Assembly: GCA_934096705.1 (NCBI GenBank)
Contig: CAKOMR010000007.1
Span: 1 to 64,000, forward strand
Direction: 5' to 3'
DNA length: 64,000 nt
DNA from: an uncultured Bacilli bacterium
GTDB taxonomy: Bacteria; Bacillota_I; Bacilli_A; RF39; UBA660
Position numbers and translations under genes: made by a program. The notes under the pieces are model-generated. The model did no database searches. It was not told the origin of the DNA and was given only the letters and a program-made list of their open reading frames with translations. Positions within the stretch are counted from its first letter, which is position 1, and the number at the start of each line of letters is the position of its first letter. Shown piece after piece: positions 46,484-56,372 of the stretch.

Positions 46484-47525
46484 CAAATGTACAATCAAAT
46501 TTTAGTTTGTTTCTATAATAGTTACTTATCTCATTATATGATGTAGGAAACGAACTTCCGTATTCTTGATCTAAAATATCGCTTTGAAGCATTTTAACTA
46601 AAGTTATAGTTCTTTTAGAATAATCTATTAAAGCATAACCCTTATCATCATCAATAGAAAGAATTCCATTATCTATTTTGCTTATCATATCATTTAATTC
46701 AGTATCACTATTATATGTATATATATTCATTCTGACAGATTTATTTATATTTTCTTTGTTTGAATCGAACAAAGTTTTATCAACGACTTTTCCATCAGGA
46801 CTTTGACAACTAAATTTAATTTTTGGTTCACTATCAATTACATAAATAAATGATGTATATGTTTTTTCAACATTATTTGCATCAGTTACTTTTATATTTA
46901 TACTTTGAATACCTAAATCATTAATAATAGACTTAGCCTCTTCTTTATCAGCAAAAGCATAAGTATATTTTTCATCAGATGAAATAAGTCTTTCCGGATT
47001 TATTTCACTACCTTTAGTTAAATAAACAAATTCATTTTTGATTTTAAATTCATTTTGCGAAGATGTATTGTCACCGTTTTCGCCTTCTACTACTATTACT
47101 TTTGCAGTATATTTTGAAGTACTACAAACAACATAATATGGATAGGTTCCAGCTTTCGAAGTATCAACTTCGTTTGTATTTAACTTGCAATTTGTAATAT
47201 CCAAATTAGAAAAGTTTCCATATTCGTTTAAACTTGAAGATAATTTATCACCAACTTTTATTGTTATATCATTTAATAAAAATGTTGGAGTTGAATTTTG
47301 ATTATTTTTATTTTTTGCAAGATTCAAGTAATAATAAACTCCAAATGCTACGCCACCCATCAACATTAATATAAGTAAAATAAATAATACTTGTTTTATT
47401 AAACTGGGTTTCTCTTTTTGTGGTTTATTATTGTTTGGCTTTTCTTCATTCTTTTTTTCAGGTAGAACGTCAAGTGAATCAATAACCTCTACTAAAGTTG
47501 GATCTGTACCAATTTCATTTCTCAC
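46479..47525 (-). CDS. Membrane-anchored protein with extracellular Ig-like repeats
   Basis: The 348-residue protein has a short cytoplasmic tail (about 40 residues rich in Lys, Pro and Asn), one membrane segment (LIKQVLFILLILMLMGG) and an extracellular part. This shows NLNDITIKVGDKLSS-type strands and GTYPYYVVCST, the pattern of bacterial Ig-like domains, with another similar domain to about 230 and a last alpha/beta region. A spaced pair of Cys suggests a disulfide. It directly follows murD in the same direction (the ATG is 37 bases after the murD stop), but the family and function are unknown. Confidence 0.6.
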   Translation of the reverse strand: MRNEIGTDPTLVEVIDSLDVLPEKKNEEKPNNNKPQKEKPSLIKQVLFILLILMLMGGVAFGVYYYLNLAKNKNNQNSTPTFLLNDITIKVGDKLSSSLNEYGNFSNLDITNCKLNTNEVDTSKAGTYPYYVVCSTSKYTAKVIVVEGENGDNTSSQNEFKIKNEFVYLTKGSEINPERLISSDEKYTYAFADKEEAKSIINDLGIQSINIKVTDANNVEKTYTSFIYVIDSEPKIKFSCQSPDGKVVDKTLFDSNKENINKSVRMNIYTYNSDTELNDMISKIDNGILSIDDDKGYALIDYSKRTITLVKMLQSDILDQEYGSSFPTSYNEISNYYRNKLKFDCTFD

Positions 47526-47561
47526 ACTATCACCCTTTACTCTATTTAAATTATATCTTTA

Positions 47562-48878
47562 TTACATATTTTTTGCAAGATTTTTAAATTCATCCCCACG
47601 TAATTCAAATTTTGCATATTGATCCCAGCTTGCAGATGCAGGCGAAAGAAGTACCACTCCACTTTCTATACTGTCTTCTTTAACGCATTTCATAGCTTCT
47701 TTTAAAGAATAGCACTTTGTGCAAGGAATATTTACGCTTTGTGCATAATCATAAACTTCATCAGTAGTTTCTCCGATAGCATATATTTTTTTGACATTTT
47801 TTATTGCATTATCAAGTTCATGAAAATTTTGTTTTCTTTGCATACCACCCAATAAAAGGTATGTATTTTCATCAAAAGCATTGAGTGCTGTAATTGTACT
47901 TGTTGGATTTGTAGCTTTAGAATCATTATAGAATTTTAAATTTCCTTTTTGACAAACAAATTCAATTCTATGTTCAACGCCTTTAAATTCTTTAAAGAAT
48001 TTTATAACAACATCTTTATCTATTTTAAATTCCTTTAAAACTAGTAATGCAGCCATAATATTTTCATAATTATGTTTTCCTTTAACTAATATATCTTTAG
48101 TATCAATTATTTTTTCACCTTTAATAAAAATTGCATTATCTAGTAAATATGCATCTTTACCATTAAAATATTCTTTAGTACTATTAATATCTTTTGTAAG
48201 AAGCATACTATCAGCATTTCCTGCATTAATTATTGCAAGATCATTTTTTGTATGATGGTTAAATATATTATGTTTTACCTTTTTATAATTTTCATATGTT
48301 CCATGATAATCTAAATGTGTTTGACATAAATTTGTAAGAACACTTATATCAGTTTTAAAGTCATGAAAGTTTAATAACTGATGATCAGATATTTCAAGTA
48401 ATAGTACATCCCCATCCTTTATCAAAGGAATTACTTCACTTAAAGGGTATCCAATATTTCCACCTAAAACGACACTAATATTTTCTCTTTTTAATAATTC
48501 ATATATCATTGTTGTTGTTGTCGTTTTACCATTTGAACCAGTAACTCCAATAATTTTTATATTTTTAGGAAGAAAATGATATGCTACTTCCATTTCATTA
48601 TAAATTGGAATATTTAGTTTTTCAGCTTCAATTAATAGTTCATGAAATGGCATAATTCCAGGGTTTTTAATTACCATATCAAAACTATCATCAAAAATTT
48701 CTAATGGATTCTCACTTTTTACAAATTTAACACCTAAACTTTCAAGCTCTTTAACTTTTTCTTCATCTTGGTCATTTTTATCTGTTATAAGGATTTCATT
48801 ATTTTTACATAATAGTTTAGCTACATTATAGCCACTTTTAGCCATTCCCAATATAAATATTTTTTTATTTTTAAACAT
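47562..48878 (-). CDS. murD: UDP-N-acetylmuramoylalanine--D-glutamate ligase
   Basis: MurD adds D-glutamate to UDP-MurNAc-L-Ala. The 438-residue protein has KIFILGMAKSGYNVAKLL at the N-terminus, KNPGIMPFHEL, the ATP loop VTGSNGKTTTTTM, TNLCQTHLDYHGTYENY in the central domain and NDSKATNPTSTITAL in the C-terminal one, ending LLSPASASWDQYAKFE. All Mur ligase invariant residues appear intact. It lies between a short alaS and an Ig-like membrane protein, apart from murC. Confidence 0.97.
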   Translation of the reverse strand: MFKNKKIFILGMAKSGYNVAKLLCKNNEILITDKNDQDEEKVKELESLGVKFVKSENPLEIFDDSFDMVIKNPGIMPFHELLIEAEKLNIPIYNEMEVAYHFLPKNIKIIGVTGSNGKTTTTTMIYELLKRENISVVLGGNIGYPLSEVIPLIKDGDVLLLEISDHQLLNFHDFKTDISVLTNLCQTHLDYHGTYENYKKVKHNIFNHHTKNDLAIINAGNADSMLLTKDINSTKEYFNGKDAYLLDNAIFIKGEKIIDTKDILVKGKHNYENIMAALLVLKEFKIDKDVVIKFFKEFKGVEHRIEFVCQKGNLKFYNDSKATNPTSTITALNAFDENTYLLLGGMQRKQNFHELDNAIKNVKKIYAIGETTDEVYDYAQSVNIPCTKCYSLKEAMKCVKEDSIESGVVLLSPASASWDQYAKFELRGDEFKNLAKNM

Positions 48879-48894
48879 TTTTATACCTTCTTTT

Positions 48895-50646
48895 TTATTT
48901 AAGCACTGCTTTAATACGTCTAACGCCTGCGGAAGAACTTTCTTCTTTAACTATTTTGAATTCTCCAAGTTTATTAGTATTTTCAACATGTGGTCCCATG
49001 CAAATTTCTTTTGAAACATCTCCTATAGAGTATACTGTTACAATATCAGGATATCTTTCTATAAACATTGCTTCAGCACCAGTTTTTACAGCTTCCTCTT
49101 TTGGCATTTCTTTAATAGTCACAGGTAAACTTTCTTTTATCCATTTATTAACTAAATCCTCTGTATTTTGAATTTCTTCTGGGGTAAGTTTATGATCACA
49201 ACTAAAATCAAAACGCATTCTTTCATCAGTTATATTACTACCTTTTTGGTGAACATTTTCTCCAACAGTAATTTTTAATGCAGCATTAAGTAAATGGGTT
49301 GCTGTATGGTATTTAGTTTCGATTTCGGTATTACCTGCAAGGCCACCTTTAAATTGTCCACTTGAGGCAGTTCTCGATAAATTTTGATGCTCTTTAAATT
49401 TTTCATTAAAGCCTTTCTCATCAACACTTAATCCTTTTTCACTAGCAAGTTCCATAGTAAGTTCTATTGGAAAACCAAATGTATCATATAAGTGGAAAGC
49501 TGTTGATCCATCAATATTTTCATTATTACTTGTAATTTTAGAAAATTCTCTTAGCCCCTTTTCAAGTGTTTTATTAAATTTTTCTTTTTCGTTTTTTAAA
49601 ACTTCATAAACTACATTTTCATTTTTAGCAACTTCTTCATAATATTTAGAATATTTGCTAATAATTAAACTTGCTATTTTTCTTTCCCAATCACTATTTA
49701 TATCAATACCTAAATTCTTAGCATGTCTAATAGTTCTACGAATAAGTCTTCTTAAAATATATCCCTGTCCTACATTTGAGGGTTTTATGCCAGCTTCATC
49801 AGCTGAAATAAATACAGATGTTCTAATATGATCTGCTATAATACGCATTGATTTTTCATTACCTTCATAACTTTTGCCAGATATTTCACTTATCAAAGTA
49901 ATAACATCTTTCCATATTGAAGATAAATAATTATCATTTACGCCCTCTAAAATTGCGGTTGTTCTTTCAACGCCCATTCCAGTATCAACATTCTTTTTTG
50001 GTAATAGTTCAACTTTCCCGTCCGCATCTTTATTATATTGCATGAATACATCATTCCATATTTCAACCCATCTTTCATCTTCAGGATCAAATTTTTCAGG
50101 AATTACATCATTACTTCTAAAGTAAAACATTTCTGTATCTGGTCCACAAGGTCCAGTTTCTCCAGCAATCCAGAAATTATCTTCCGTAGTTTTAGCTATT
50201 CTTTCCTCTGGAATACCTAAAGATAGCCAAAGGTTATAACTTTCCTCATCAAAAGGAATAATGTCATTCCCGGCGAAAACAGTTACTGCAAGCCTTTCAA
50301 CAGGAATATTTAGAATTTTTGTTAAAAATTCAAAACTCCAATTAATAGCATCTTTTTTAAAATAATCACCTAAAGACCAATTTCCAAGCATTTCAAAAAA
50401 AGTATGATGATATGTATCACCAATAACATCTAGGTCATTTGTTCTAATACATTTTTGTGCATCACAAAGCCTTGTTCCATAAGGATGTTCTTTTCCCATT
50501 AAATACGGAATAAGAGGTTGCATTCCCGCAGTATTAAATAAAACTGATGGGTCGTTTTCAGGAACTACAGGGGCACTTGGAATAACTTTATGACCCTTAG
50601 ATTCGAAAAAATCAAAATATAAATCTTTTAAGTTAATTTCTTTCAT
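48895..50646 (-). CDS. alaS: Short alanyl-tRNA synthetase without the C-Ala domain
   Basis: The 583-residue protein has the AlaRS catalytic core (NDPSVLFNTAGMQPLIPYL, FFEMLGNWSLGDYFK, FWIAGETGPCGPDTEMFYF in order). It has the middle anticodon-independent domain and an editing domain with HTATHLLNAAL and CMGPHVENT. The usual C-terminal dimerising C-Ala domain, about 280 further residues, is absent, and the stop comes right after SSSAGVRRIKAVLK. No frameshift remnant follows, since murD starts 17 bases after the stop. Similar short AlaRSs occur in some reduced-genome lineages. It overlaps the kinase gene by one base. Confidence 0.93.
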   Translation of the reverse strand: MKEINLKDLYFDFFESKGHKVIPSAPVVPENDPSVLFNTAGMQPLIPYLMGKEHPYGTRLCDAQKCIRTNDLDVIGDTYHHTFFEMLGNWSLGDYFKKDAINWSFEFLTKILNIPVERLAVTVFAGNDIIPFDEESYNLWLSLGIPEERIAKTTEDNFWIAGETGPCGPDTEMFYFRSNDVIPEKFDPEDERWVEIWNDVFMQYNKDADGKVELLPKKNVDTGMGVERTTAILEGVNDNYLSSIWKDVITLISEISGKSYEGNEKSMRIIADHIRTSVFISADEAGIKPSNVGQGYILRRLIRRTIRHAKNLGIDINSDWERKIASLIISKYSKYYEEVAKNENVVYEVLKNEKEKFNKTLEKGLREFSKITSNNENIDGSTAFHLYDTFGFPIELTMELASEKGLSVDEKGFNEKFKEHQNLSRTASSGQFKGGLAGNTEIETKYHTATHLLNAALKITVGENVHQKGSNITDERMRFDFSCDHKLTPEEIQNTEDLVNKWIKESLPVTIKEMPKEEAVKTGAEAMFIERYPDIVTVYSIGDVSKEICMGPHVENTNKLGEFKIVKEESSSAGVRRIKAVLK

Positions 50647-51170
50647 TATTTCACCTTATCAAGTATTGCAAATACTTTTTCTTTTAATTTATCAAGCTCA
50701 TCATTTGCTATAATGTAATCAAAATCTTGATAATCCTCTAAAGCTGTTTCAGTAATATGTGCTTGTTGTTCAACTGAAAGCTTACTATTTCCAAATTGAT
50801 TAACAACGTAAATTGAATACACATTATCAAAAGCATTTTTAATATTGTCAATTTCATTTGGCATTCTTACATCACTTATTACTAAATTTTCTACGTATTT
50901 TTGATAAATAATAATATCTTTCATCATCGCATTAACTAGAAAATCTGGATCTTCCGCACGCATTTTATCTCCTAACTGTTGCATAAAATCACGTGGTTTT
51001 TTTGTGTCCGTTCCATCCCAATCAGTAAGTTCTAATGCAAAATTTTTAATATATTTACTATAACTTGTTATAGCACACTCTTCAAGTTTATATACATAAT
51101 ATTCCTTAATTAATTTTGCTATTACATTTTTTCCACTGCCAGCTTTTCCAGCTATTAAAAATATTCTCAT
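50646..51170 (-). CDS. P-loop nucleotide kinase, dNMP-kinase-like
   Basis: The 174-residue protein starts with the P-loop GKAGSGKN (8-15) and shows TDWDGTDTKKPRDFMQQLGDKMR (shown in parts), a LISDVRMPNEI-type Walker B and a lid region. This pattern matches phage and bacterial deoxynucleoside monophosphate kinases. It overlaps the alaS start by one base. A role in the nucleotide pool is likely. The exact substrate is not known. Confidence 0.75.
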   Translation of the reverse strand: MRIFLIAGKAGSGKNVIAKLIKEYYVYKLEECAITSYSKYIKNFALELTDWDGTDTKKPRDFMQQLGDKMRAEDPDFLVNAMMKDIIIYQKYVENLVISDVRMPNEIDNIKNAFDNVYSIYVVNQFGNSKLSVEQQAHITETALEDYQDFDYIIANDELDKLKEKVFAILDKVK

Positions 51171-51222
51171 TTCATTCCTCCAATTAAATTATATAATATC
51201 AATTATTAATTTCTAAATCAAT

Positions 51223-53169
51223 TTATTTTTTGTAATTATAGGCAATTTTATAATAATTTGTATCAATTATATAACTACTTATATTTACTTTATTATTAAC
51301 TACTTGTTTTACCTTTTTTATATAATCAGCATTACCATCTTTTTCTGACGAACTTTCATATTCTCCCGAAGATGCATAATATTTTCCTTCATTTGTAACC
51401 CATGAACGATTATCGAATATTGCCATGCCTTCTTCACTTGATAATATATCATTTCCAACAATAAGTCTTGAATCGTATTTAAGTCCAAATAAATTATACA
51501 AAGTTGGAAGAACATCTATAGAACTACCCACTTTATCAATTTTAATTGTATCCATTTTAGAATTATATAAAATAAATTTACTATGATTGACTTCTATCTT
51601 AGCATCTTTTTTATAATTTGAAATTTCATTAACTTCATCTATTGTAAGCTCATATGGATAATGATCACCTACAAGAGCAATTACAGTATCATCCAAAATT
51701 CCTTTTTCAGAAAGTTTTTGAATTAAGCTTTCAAGTGCCTTGTCAAGTTCCATATTCGCAGCTAAATATGAAAGAGGTCCTTCAGAATAGTTTAGGTTAT
51801 ATGATTTAATTTCATTTTCGTGTTTTCTAGCCATAGCATTTTGGTTAAATTTATAGCCAGCATGACCAGATACAGTAGCATAAAATACCATAAAGGGTTT
51901 TTCGCTATTTGCATAATCATCAAAAGTTGAATCAATCATTTCTACATCACTTTGTGGCCAAATATTACAATTTATTTTCTTTTCAAGTCCATTAAAACAA
52001 GCAGTAAAATTATCAAATCCTAACGTTTTTAAATAGACATTTCTATCTTGAAAAGCATAAGAATTATTATGATATGCATAAATATTATAGTCTTCATTTT
52101 TAAACATGTTTCCTATTCCTTGTGGAAATGAATTTGTACCTTCTCTAAAAGTTTTTAACGAAGAGAAATTGGCATATAATCCCGTCAATTCCTGGAATTC
52201 TCCTCCAATAGTACTATATATGGTTGGTGTATAATAATTTTCAAAAACAAATCCACTATTTGCAAGTTTATATAAAGTCGGTGTAATATCCTTTCTTACT
52301 GCTATTTCATTAAAACTTTCAGCCATAAAAAGAATTAAATTTTTTCCTTTAAATTTACCAGTATACTCATTTTGATAAGTGCCAGTAAGTCTCTTTATAT
52401 AATTAGTAAGGGTAACAACTTTATCATTGCCTTTATAATCTTCTAAAATCCTATCAAAATCTATATCTAAATTATTTAGTTCATATTCAGTAGATGATGG
52501 CTTACTTTGTTCACCATTACTAATAACTATTTTTTCATCAAAACCAAAAATAAATCTATACGAATCAATGACAAAAGTATTTATAATTCCTACTTTCTCA
52601 ATATTTAGCGATGGATTATTTACGTGATAGAATAGTTCATATGGACTATAACTATCATCTTTATTTATTCTCAATGAATATACATAACCTATCGAAGAAA
52701 AAATAAATAAAATTACTGCCATAGCTATTTTTATATTGTTTGTTTTTTTAAACCAAATCCTCTTCTTAAAAATTATAACTAAAATAAGTGGTAAGCAAAG
52801 TAGTAGTATTCCTGGTAATCTTTTGATTACTTCATAAACTGCTTTACCCAAAAATGATGTAACTTGATCAGCTATTTGTAAAATTGAAAAAGATATATAA
52901 AAATCAAAAAAGCCTTTAACAACGTATTGTGCTGAAAACCATAAAGACCAAAAAGCAAATGTAAAATAAAAAATGAATTTATTAATTTTTTCATTAAACA
53001 CTCTAGTAAAAATATATAATAATATTGAAAAACACAATATAAATATTATCATATTAATATTTGATAAGATAAAAACCTTTTTGTAAAGTAAAAATCTATA
53101 TACAAATTCCATGTATATAAATGATAAAAAATACACTATAAATACACTTGTTCTTTTATATTCTTTCAT
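51223..53169 (-). CDS. ltaS: Lipoteichoic acid synthase family protein (LtaS-like sulfatase)
   Basis: The 648-residue protein has five N-terminal membrane helices and a large extracellular sulfatase-fold domain. This has KNLILFMAESFNE, the nucleophile Thr in YSTIGGEFQELTG, a GHAGYKFN segment and IALVGDHYPYEL near the metal-binding Asp/His. LtaS moves glycerol phosphate from phosphatidylglycerol to build lipoteichoic acid. All metal-site segments are visible. It is monocistronic here. Whether it makes long polymer or primes it is not decidable. Confidence 0.9.
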   Translation of the reverse strand: MKEYKRTSVFIVYFLSFIYMEFVYRFLLYKKVFILSNINMIIFILCFSILLYIFTRVFNEKINKFIFYFTFAFWSLWFSAQYVVKGFFDFYISFSILQIADQVTSFLGKAVYEVIKRLPGILLLCLPLILVIIFKKRIWFKKTNNIKIAMAVILFIFSSIGYVYSLRINKDDSYSPYELFYHVNNPSLNIEKVGIINTFVIDSYRFIFGFDEKIVISNGEQSKPSSTEYELNNLDIDFDRILEDYKGNDKVVTLTNYIKRLTGTYQNEYTGKFKGKNLILFMAESFNEIAVRKDITPTLYKLANSGFVFENYYTPTIYSTIGGEFQELTGLYANFSSLKTFREGTNSFPQGIGNMFKNEDYNIYAYHNNSYAFQDRNVYLKTLGFDNFTACFNGLEKKINCNIWPQSDVEMIDSTFDDYANSEKPFMVFYATVSGHAGYKFNQNAMARKHENEIKSYNLNYSEGPLSYLAANMELDKALESLIQKLSEKGILDDTVIALVGDHYPYELTIDEVNEISNYKKDAKIEVNHSKFILYNSKMDTIKIDKVGSSIDVLPTLYNLFGLKYDSRLIVGNDILSSEEGMAIFDNRSWVTNEGKYYASSGEYESSSEKDGNADYIKKVKQVVNNKVNISSYIIDTNYYKIAYNYKK

Positions 53170-53295
53170 TATTCATCCTCATATAGATTATAACATAGAT
53201 TATTAACTTAATTTAAAAAAAATGTAAACAAATTATATTTTATTTACATCATTTTTTTGATAATTTTACTATTTTATATTTTAAATTTCCAAATT

Positions 53296-54903
53296 CTAAT
53301 ATGATAATTCTTGAATAGATTTTTTTCCAAAAGTATTTATAAGTAAACTTAAAATTATTATCATAAAAGAAAATATCGAGAGTTCACTTATAATTAAAAC
53401 ATGAACATCTCTTATATATTTTAAAATTAAGAAAATACTTATAAAAACCAATATCATTCCAGTAAATGTGCAAATCATTGTACTCGTACTTTGTTTAACT
53501 ACTTCAGTTTCATTATTCCACTTGAGTTTTGGATACATCAAGTTAATAAACAGTCCAAATAATGATGATAAAATTGGTACAATAAATGTTGCAAGTAAAA
53601 TATAAATTATATAAATAAATTTCACTTTAAAAAATAGTATAAATAATATATCGCAAACTAAAATTACCGGTATTACAAGTATATTACTAAAAATTATTTT
53701 TGATAAAAATATTTTATTGTAACTTATAGGAAGACTTTTAAGTAAATTGAATGATTTTCCCTCTAAAGATATTGAACAGCATGTAATGCATGACATAAAT
53801 CCTGTAAATAAAATCATTTCATAAAAGAAAAATGGTGCATACTTATTTATCAATTCTGATGTAATTATTATATCCGTGCTAGATTGCAAAATTGATATGA
53901 AACTTTCAACATTTGTACAAAGCAAAATAGTTAAAATAATAAATAACACCATTCCAAAAAAGGTATTAACTATATATACTGGCAATGAAAAATAATTTTT
54001 AACTTCTTTTTTTATTAAAGAATTTAAAGAACTTCTTTTTTTAAAATCCAAACTATTTTTTGTTTTTTTTACATAGTTTTTATTTGTTTTAAATATAATT
54101 CTAAAATAATAAATGGAAGCAATATAAATAAATATAATAAATGGAATAATATTTATTAAAATAAGTTTAATTAAATCAATAAAATTAAATTTAGTTATAA
54201 GAGAAATATATAAATTAATAGGATAATATAAACTTGTAATTGCATCGTTTATTGCTGATGCTTTATTAGTAATATTATTGACTAAATTATCAACATTAAA
54301 TGAAAAATAAAATACTCCCACAAGTAAAACCATCGAAATAAATGTTTGGATATTTTTCTGTCTTTTAAAATTAATAGATATAATTTTAATTATATAACCG
54401 ATTACTGATGCTATTATAAGAGGAATAATTGGTAGTAGCAAAGTCATTATAATTGATATGATGTAAAAAATAGCACTTGGTTTTACAAAATAAGCATAAA
54501 TACAATATGTAGGCAAAATAAATAATAAGTCATATAGTAATTGAAATATATAAAATTTAAATATCCTTACGAAAAAAACTGATTTTTTGTCTATAGGTAA
54601 CGATAAAAGCAAATCATTATCTTTACATTCAAAAAGCATTCCAAAAGATTTATAAAAACCTTCAATAATTGTATAAATTGATACGAAAATCATAATCATA
54701 GAAAGAAGCACATAAGTTAAGCCAACTTCAGAAAGTGGTTTGGCAATTAAGTATGCATATGAGCCCAAGCTTACCATAATAAGGAGATAAATAAATATTG
54801 GAAATATTTTTTTATAAGTATTATTTTTGCTAGAATTTTTAATTTTAAATAAATTCATTCCCTCACTCATTGAGGCTTTAATTAAAGAAATAATTTTTTT
54901 CAT
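53296..54903 (-). CDS. ABC transporter permease (ABC-2 type)
   Basis: The 535-residue protein has about 12 membrane segments in two bundles with a charged loop around residue 285. It resembles Firmicutes ABC-2-type exporters paired with a single ATPase. FLLILKYIRDV and FVSIYTIIEGFYKSFGML are parts of the hydrophobic segments. Its ATPase partner is directly upstream and shares the ATG/stop base at 54903. The pair forms a complete exporter with no substrate gene nearby. Substrate is unknown; drugs, lipids and peptides are all possible. Confidence 0.75.
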   Translation of the reverse strand: MKKIISLIKASMSEGMNLFKIKNSSKNNTYKKIFPIFIYLLIMVSLGSYAYLIAKPLSEVGLTYVLLSMIMIFVSIYTIIEGFYKSFGMLFECKDNDLLLSLPIDKKSVFFVRIFKFYIFQLLYDLLFILPTYCIYAYFVKPSAIFYIISIIMTLLLPIIPLIIASVIGYIIKIISINFKRQKNIQTFISMVLLVGVFYFSFNVDNLVNNITNKASAINDAITSLYYPINLYISLITKFNFIDLIKLILINIIPFIIFIYIASIYYFRIIFKTNKNYVKKTKNSLDFKKRSSLNSLIKKEVKNYFSLPVYIVNTFFGMVLFIILTILLCTNVESFISILQSSTDIIITSELINKYAPFFFYEMILFTGFMSCITCCSISLEGKSFNLLKSLPISYNKIFLSKIIFSNILVIPVILVCDILFILFFKVKFIYIIYILLATFIVPILSSLFGLFINLMYPKLKWNNETEVVKQSTSTMICTFTGMILVFISIFLILKYIRDVHVLIISELSIFSFMIIILSLLINTFGKKSIQELSY

Positions 54904-55610
54904 TATTCACCTAGTTCTAAGAATACTTCTTCTAAAGATTCATCGCCTTTAATATCTTTCATTTTGCCTACTTTTATTATCCTGCCTTTTTTAATAATGG
55001 CTACTTCATCGCAAATTTTTTCCGCCACATCCAAAATATGAGTTGAATAAAATATCGTTTTTCCTTCTTTTGCCATATCTTTCATTATTTTTTTCATATC
55101 AAATACAGCTTTTGGATCAAGACCTACAAAAGGTTCATCCATAATAAGAATTTTTGGTTCATGACATAACGCAGAAATAAGAGCTACTTTTTGTTTCATA
55201 CCATGAGAAAACGAAGAAATTTCATCATTTAGATAATTATTCATTTCAAAAGCAGTAGCATATTTTTCTACATTTTCCTTCCTGGTTTCTAAAGGAATGT
55301 TATACATATCACAAATAAAATTTATAAAATCTATTGCTCTCATATTTTCATATAAATCCGGATTATCAGGTAAATATGCCATATCCATTTTACATTTAAT
55401 TGGATTAGTTTTAATGTTATTACCATTAATTAATATTTCACCCTCATCAAAGTCAATTATACCCATTATAGATTTTATCATAGTTGTCTTTCCAGCACCA
55501 TTGTGGCCAATAAATGCAAATATTTTACCATTTTCAATATTAAAACTAACCTTATCTAAAGCTTTAGTTTTCCCATTATAAGATTTACTAACATTTTTAA
55601 TTTCTATCAT
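54903..55610 (-). CDS. ABC transporter ATP-binding protein
   Basis: The 235-residue ATPase has Walker A GHNGAGKTT near residue 38, Q-loop, signature FSHGMKQKVAL (degenerate LSGGQ-type), Walker B ILIMDEPFVGLD and the H-loop STHIL. It is of the ABC-2 exporter class, powering the following permease, whose start overlaps its stop by one base. The GHG signature is unusual, but the remainder is intact. Confidence 0.9.
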   Translation of the reverse strand: MIEIKNVSKSYNGKTKALDKVSFNIENGKIFAFIGHNGAGKTTMIKSIMGIIDFDEGEILINGNNIKTNPIKCKMDMAYLPDNPDLYENMRAIDFINFICDMYNIPLETRKENVEKYATAFEMNNYLNDEISSFSHGMKQKVALISALCHEPKILIMDEPFVGLDPKAVFDMKKIMKDMAKEGKTIFYSTHILDVAEKICDEVAIIKKGRIIKVGKMKDIKGDESLEEVFLELGE

Positions 55611-55661
55611 AAGTCCTCCATATAATTATATTGTATCGCATAGTACATTATTTGTATAGAC

Positions 55662-55697
55662 AAAAAAAGATAGATTATTAATTTAATCTATCTTTTA
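55662..55697 (-). terminator. yqeY terminator
   Basis: On the minus strand AAAGATAGATT pairs with ATCTATCTTT around an AT loop, then seven T follow. It overlaps the yqeY stop. Confidence 0.85.
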
Positions 55698-56115
55698 CAA
55701 TCTTACTAACTAGTGACATATCTGCATTAGTTATTTTTGAAGAAATCACTTTCATTAATGTTCCCATATCTTTCATAGAAGTTGGTTTAACTTCATCAAA
55801 AGACATGTCAATAACTTTCATAATTTCTTCCTCAGTCATCTCCTGTGGTAAGTATTTATTTAATACCTCTACCTCTTTTTCTAGTTCATTAACTGTCTCT
55901 AATTTGTTATACTTTCTATATTCTTCAATAGAATCTTTACGAGTTTTAACTTGTTTTTTTATAACTTTTAAAATGTCTTCATCAGTTAATTCATGTAATG
56001 AACCCTTACGGCTTTCATTAATTAACTCACTTTTTAACATTCTTAAGACAGATAAGGTAAATTTATCACCACTTTTAAGAGCTTCTTTCAAATCTAAATC
56101 AATTTGTTTTTCCAT
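55678..56115 (-). CDS. yqeY: GatB/YqeY domain-containing protein
   Basis: The 145-residue protein matches YqeY: LKEALKSGDKFTLSVLRML, KQVKTRKDSIEEYRK, NKYLPQEMTEEEIM and MGTLMKVISSK in the usual order. It resembles the tRNA-binding tail of GatB but stands alone; its function is unclear. It follows rpsU with a nine-base gap, as in Bacillus, and both are read from a promoter just after the small peptide genes. Nothing is missing. Confidence 0.93.
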   Translation of the reverse strand: MEKQIDLDLKEALKSGDKFTLSVLRMLKSELINESRKGSLHELTDEDILKVIKKQVKTRKDSIEEYRKYNKLETVNELEKEVEVLNKYLPQEMTEEEIMKVIDMSFDEVKPTSMKDMGTLMKVISSKITNADMSLVSKIVKDRLN

Positions 56116-56124
56116 ATTAACTCC

Positions 56125-56310
56125 TTAATTATGGCTTCTACGGCGTGAGTTTTTAATATTTTCTTTCTTTTCATTTCTTCTCTTTACGCCTGGTTTTTCA
56201 TAGCATTTTCTCTTCTTAAGTTCTGAAGGGACGCCACTACGAGCAAATTTTGCTTTAAACTTTTTTAAAGCAAGATCAACATTACCATTTTGAACTACAA
56301 CCTTTGTCAT
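56125..56310 (-). CDS. rpsU: Ribosomal protein S21
   Basis: Starting at the ATG at 56310 (five bases after GGGAGGG) the protein has 61 residues, with TKVVVQNGNVDLALKKF, RSGVPSELKKRKCYEKP and a basic tail, as in bacterial S21. A frame extending further upstream has no ribosome site and passes through the promoter. S21 is a small-subunit protein involved in initiation. It is first in rpsU-yqeY. Confidence 0.95.
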   Translation of the reverse strand: MTKVVVQNGNVDLALKKFKAKFARSGVPSELKKRKCYEKPGVKRRNEKKENIKNSRRRSHN

Positions 56311-56338
56311 CATATCCCTCCCTTCATTAGCTAAACAT

Positions 56339-56367
56339 ATTATAACACCTACCACTTTTTTTGACAA
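56339..56367 (-). promoter_or_regulatory. Promoter of rpsU-yqeY
   Basis: TTGTCA (56362-56367) and TATAAT (56339-56344) are 17 bases apart on the minus strand, next to the stop codon of peptide two. rpsU is thus separable from the peptide transcript. Confidence 0.75.
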
Positions 56368-56372
56368 GATTT

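Noticed and set aside
51318..51515. 65-codon frame within the lipoteichoic acid synthase gene
   Set aside because: It is a shadow in another frame on the same strand with no ribosome site.
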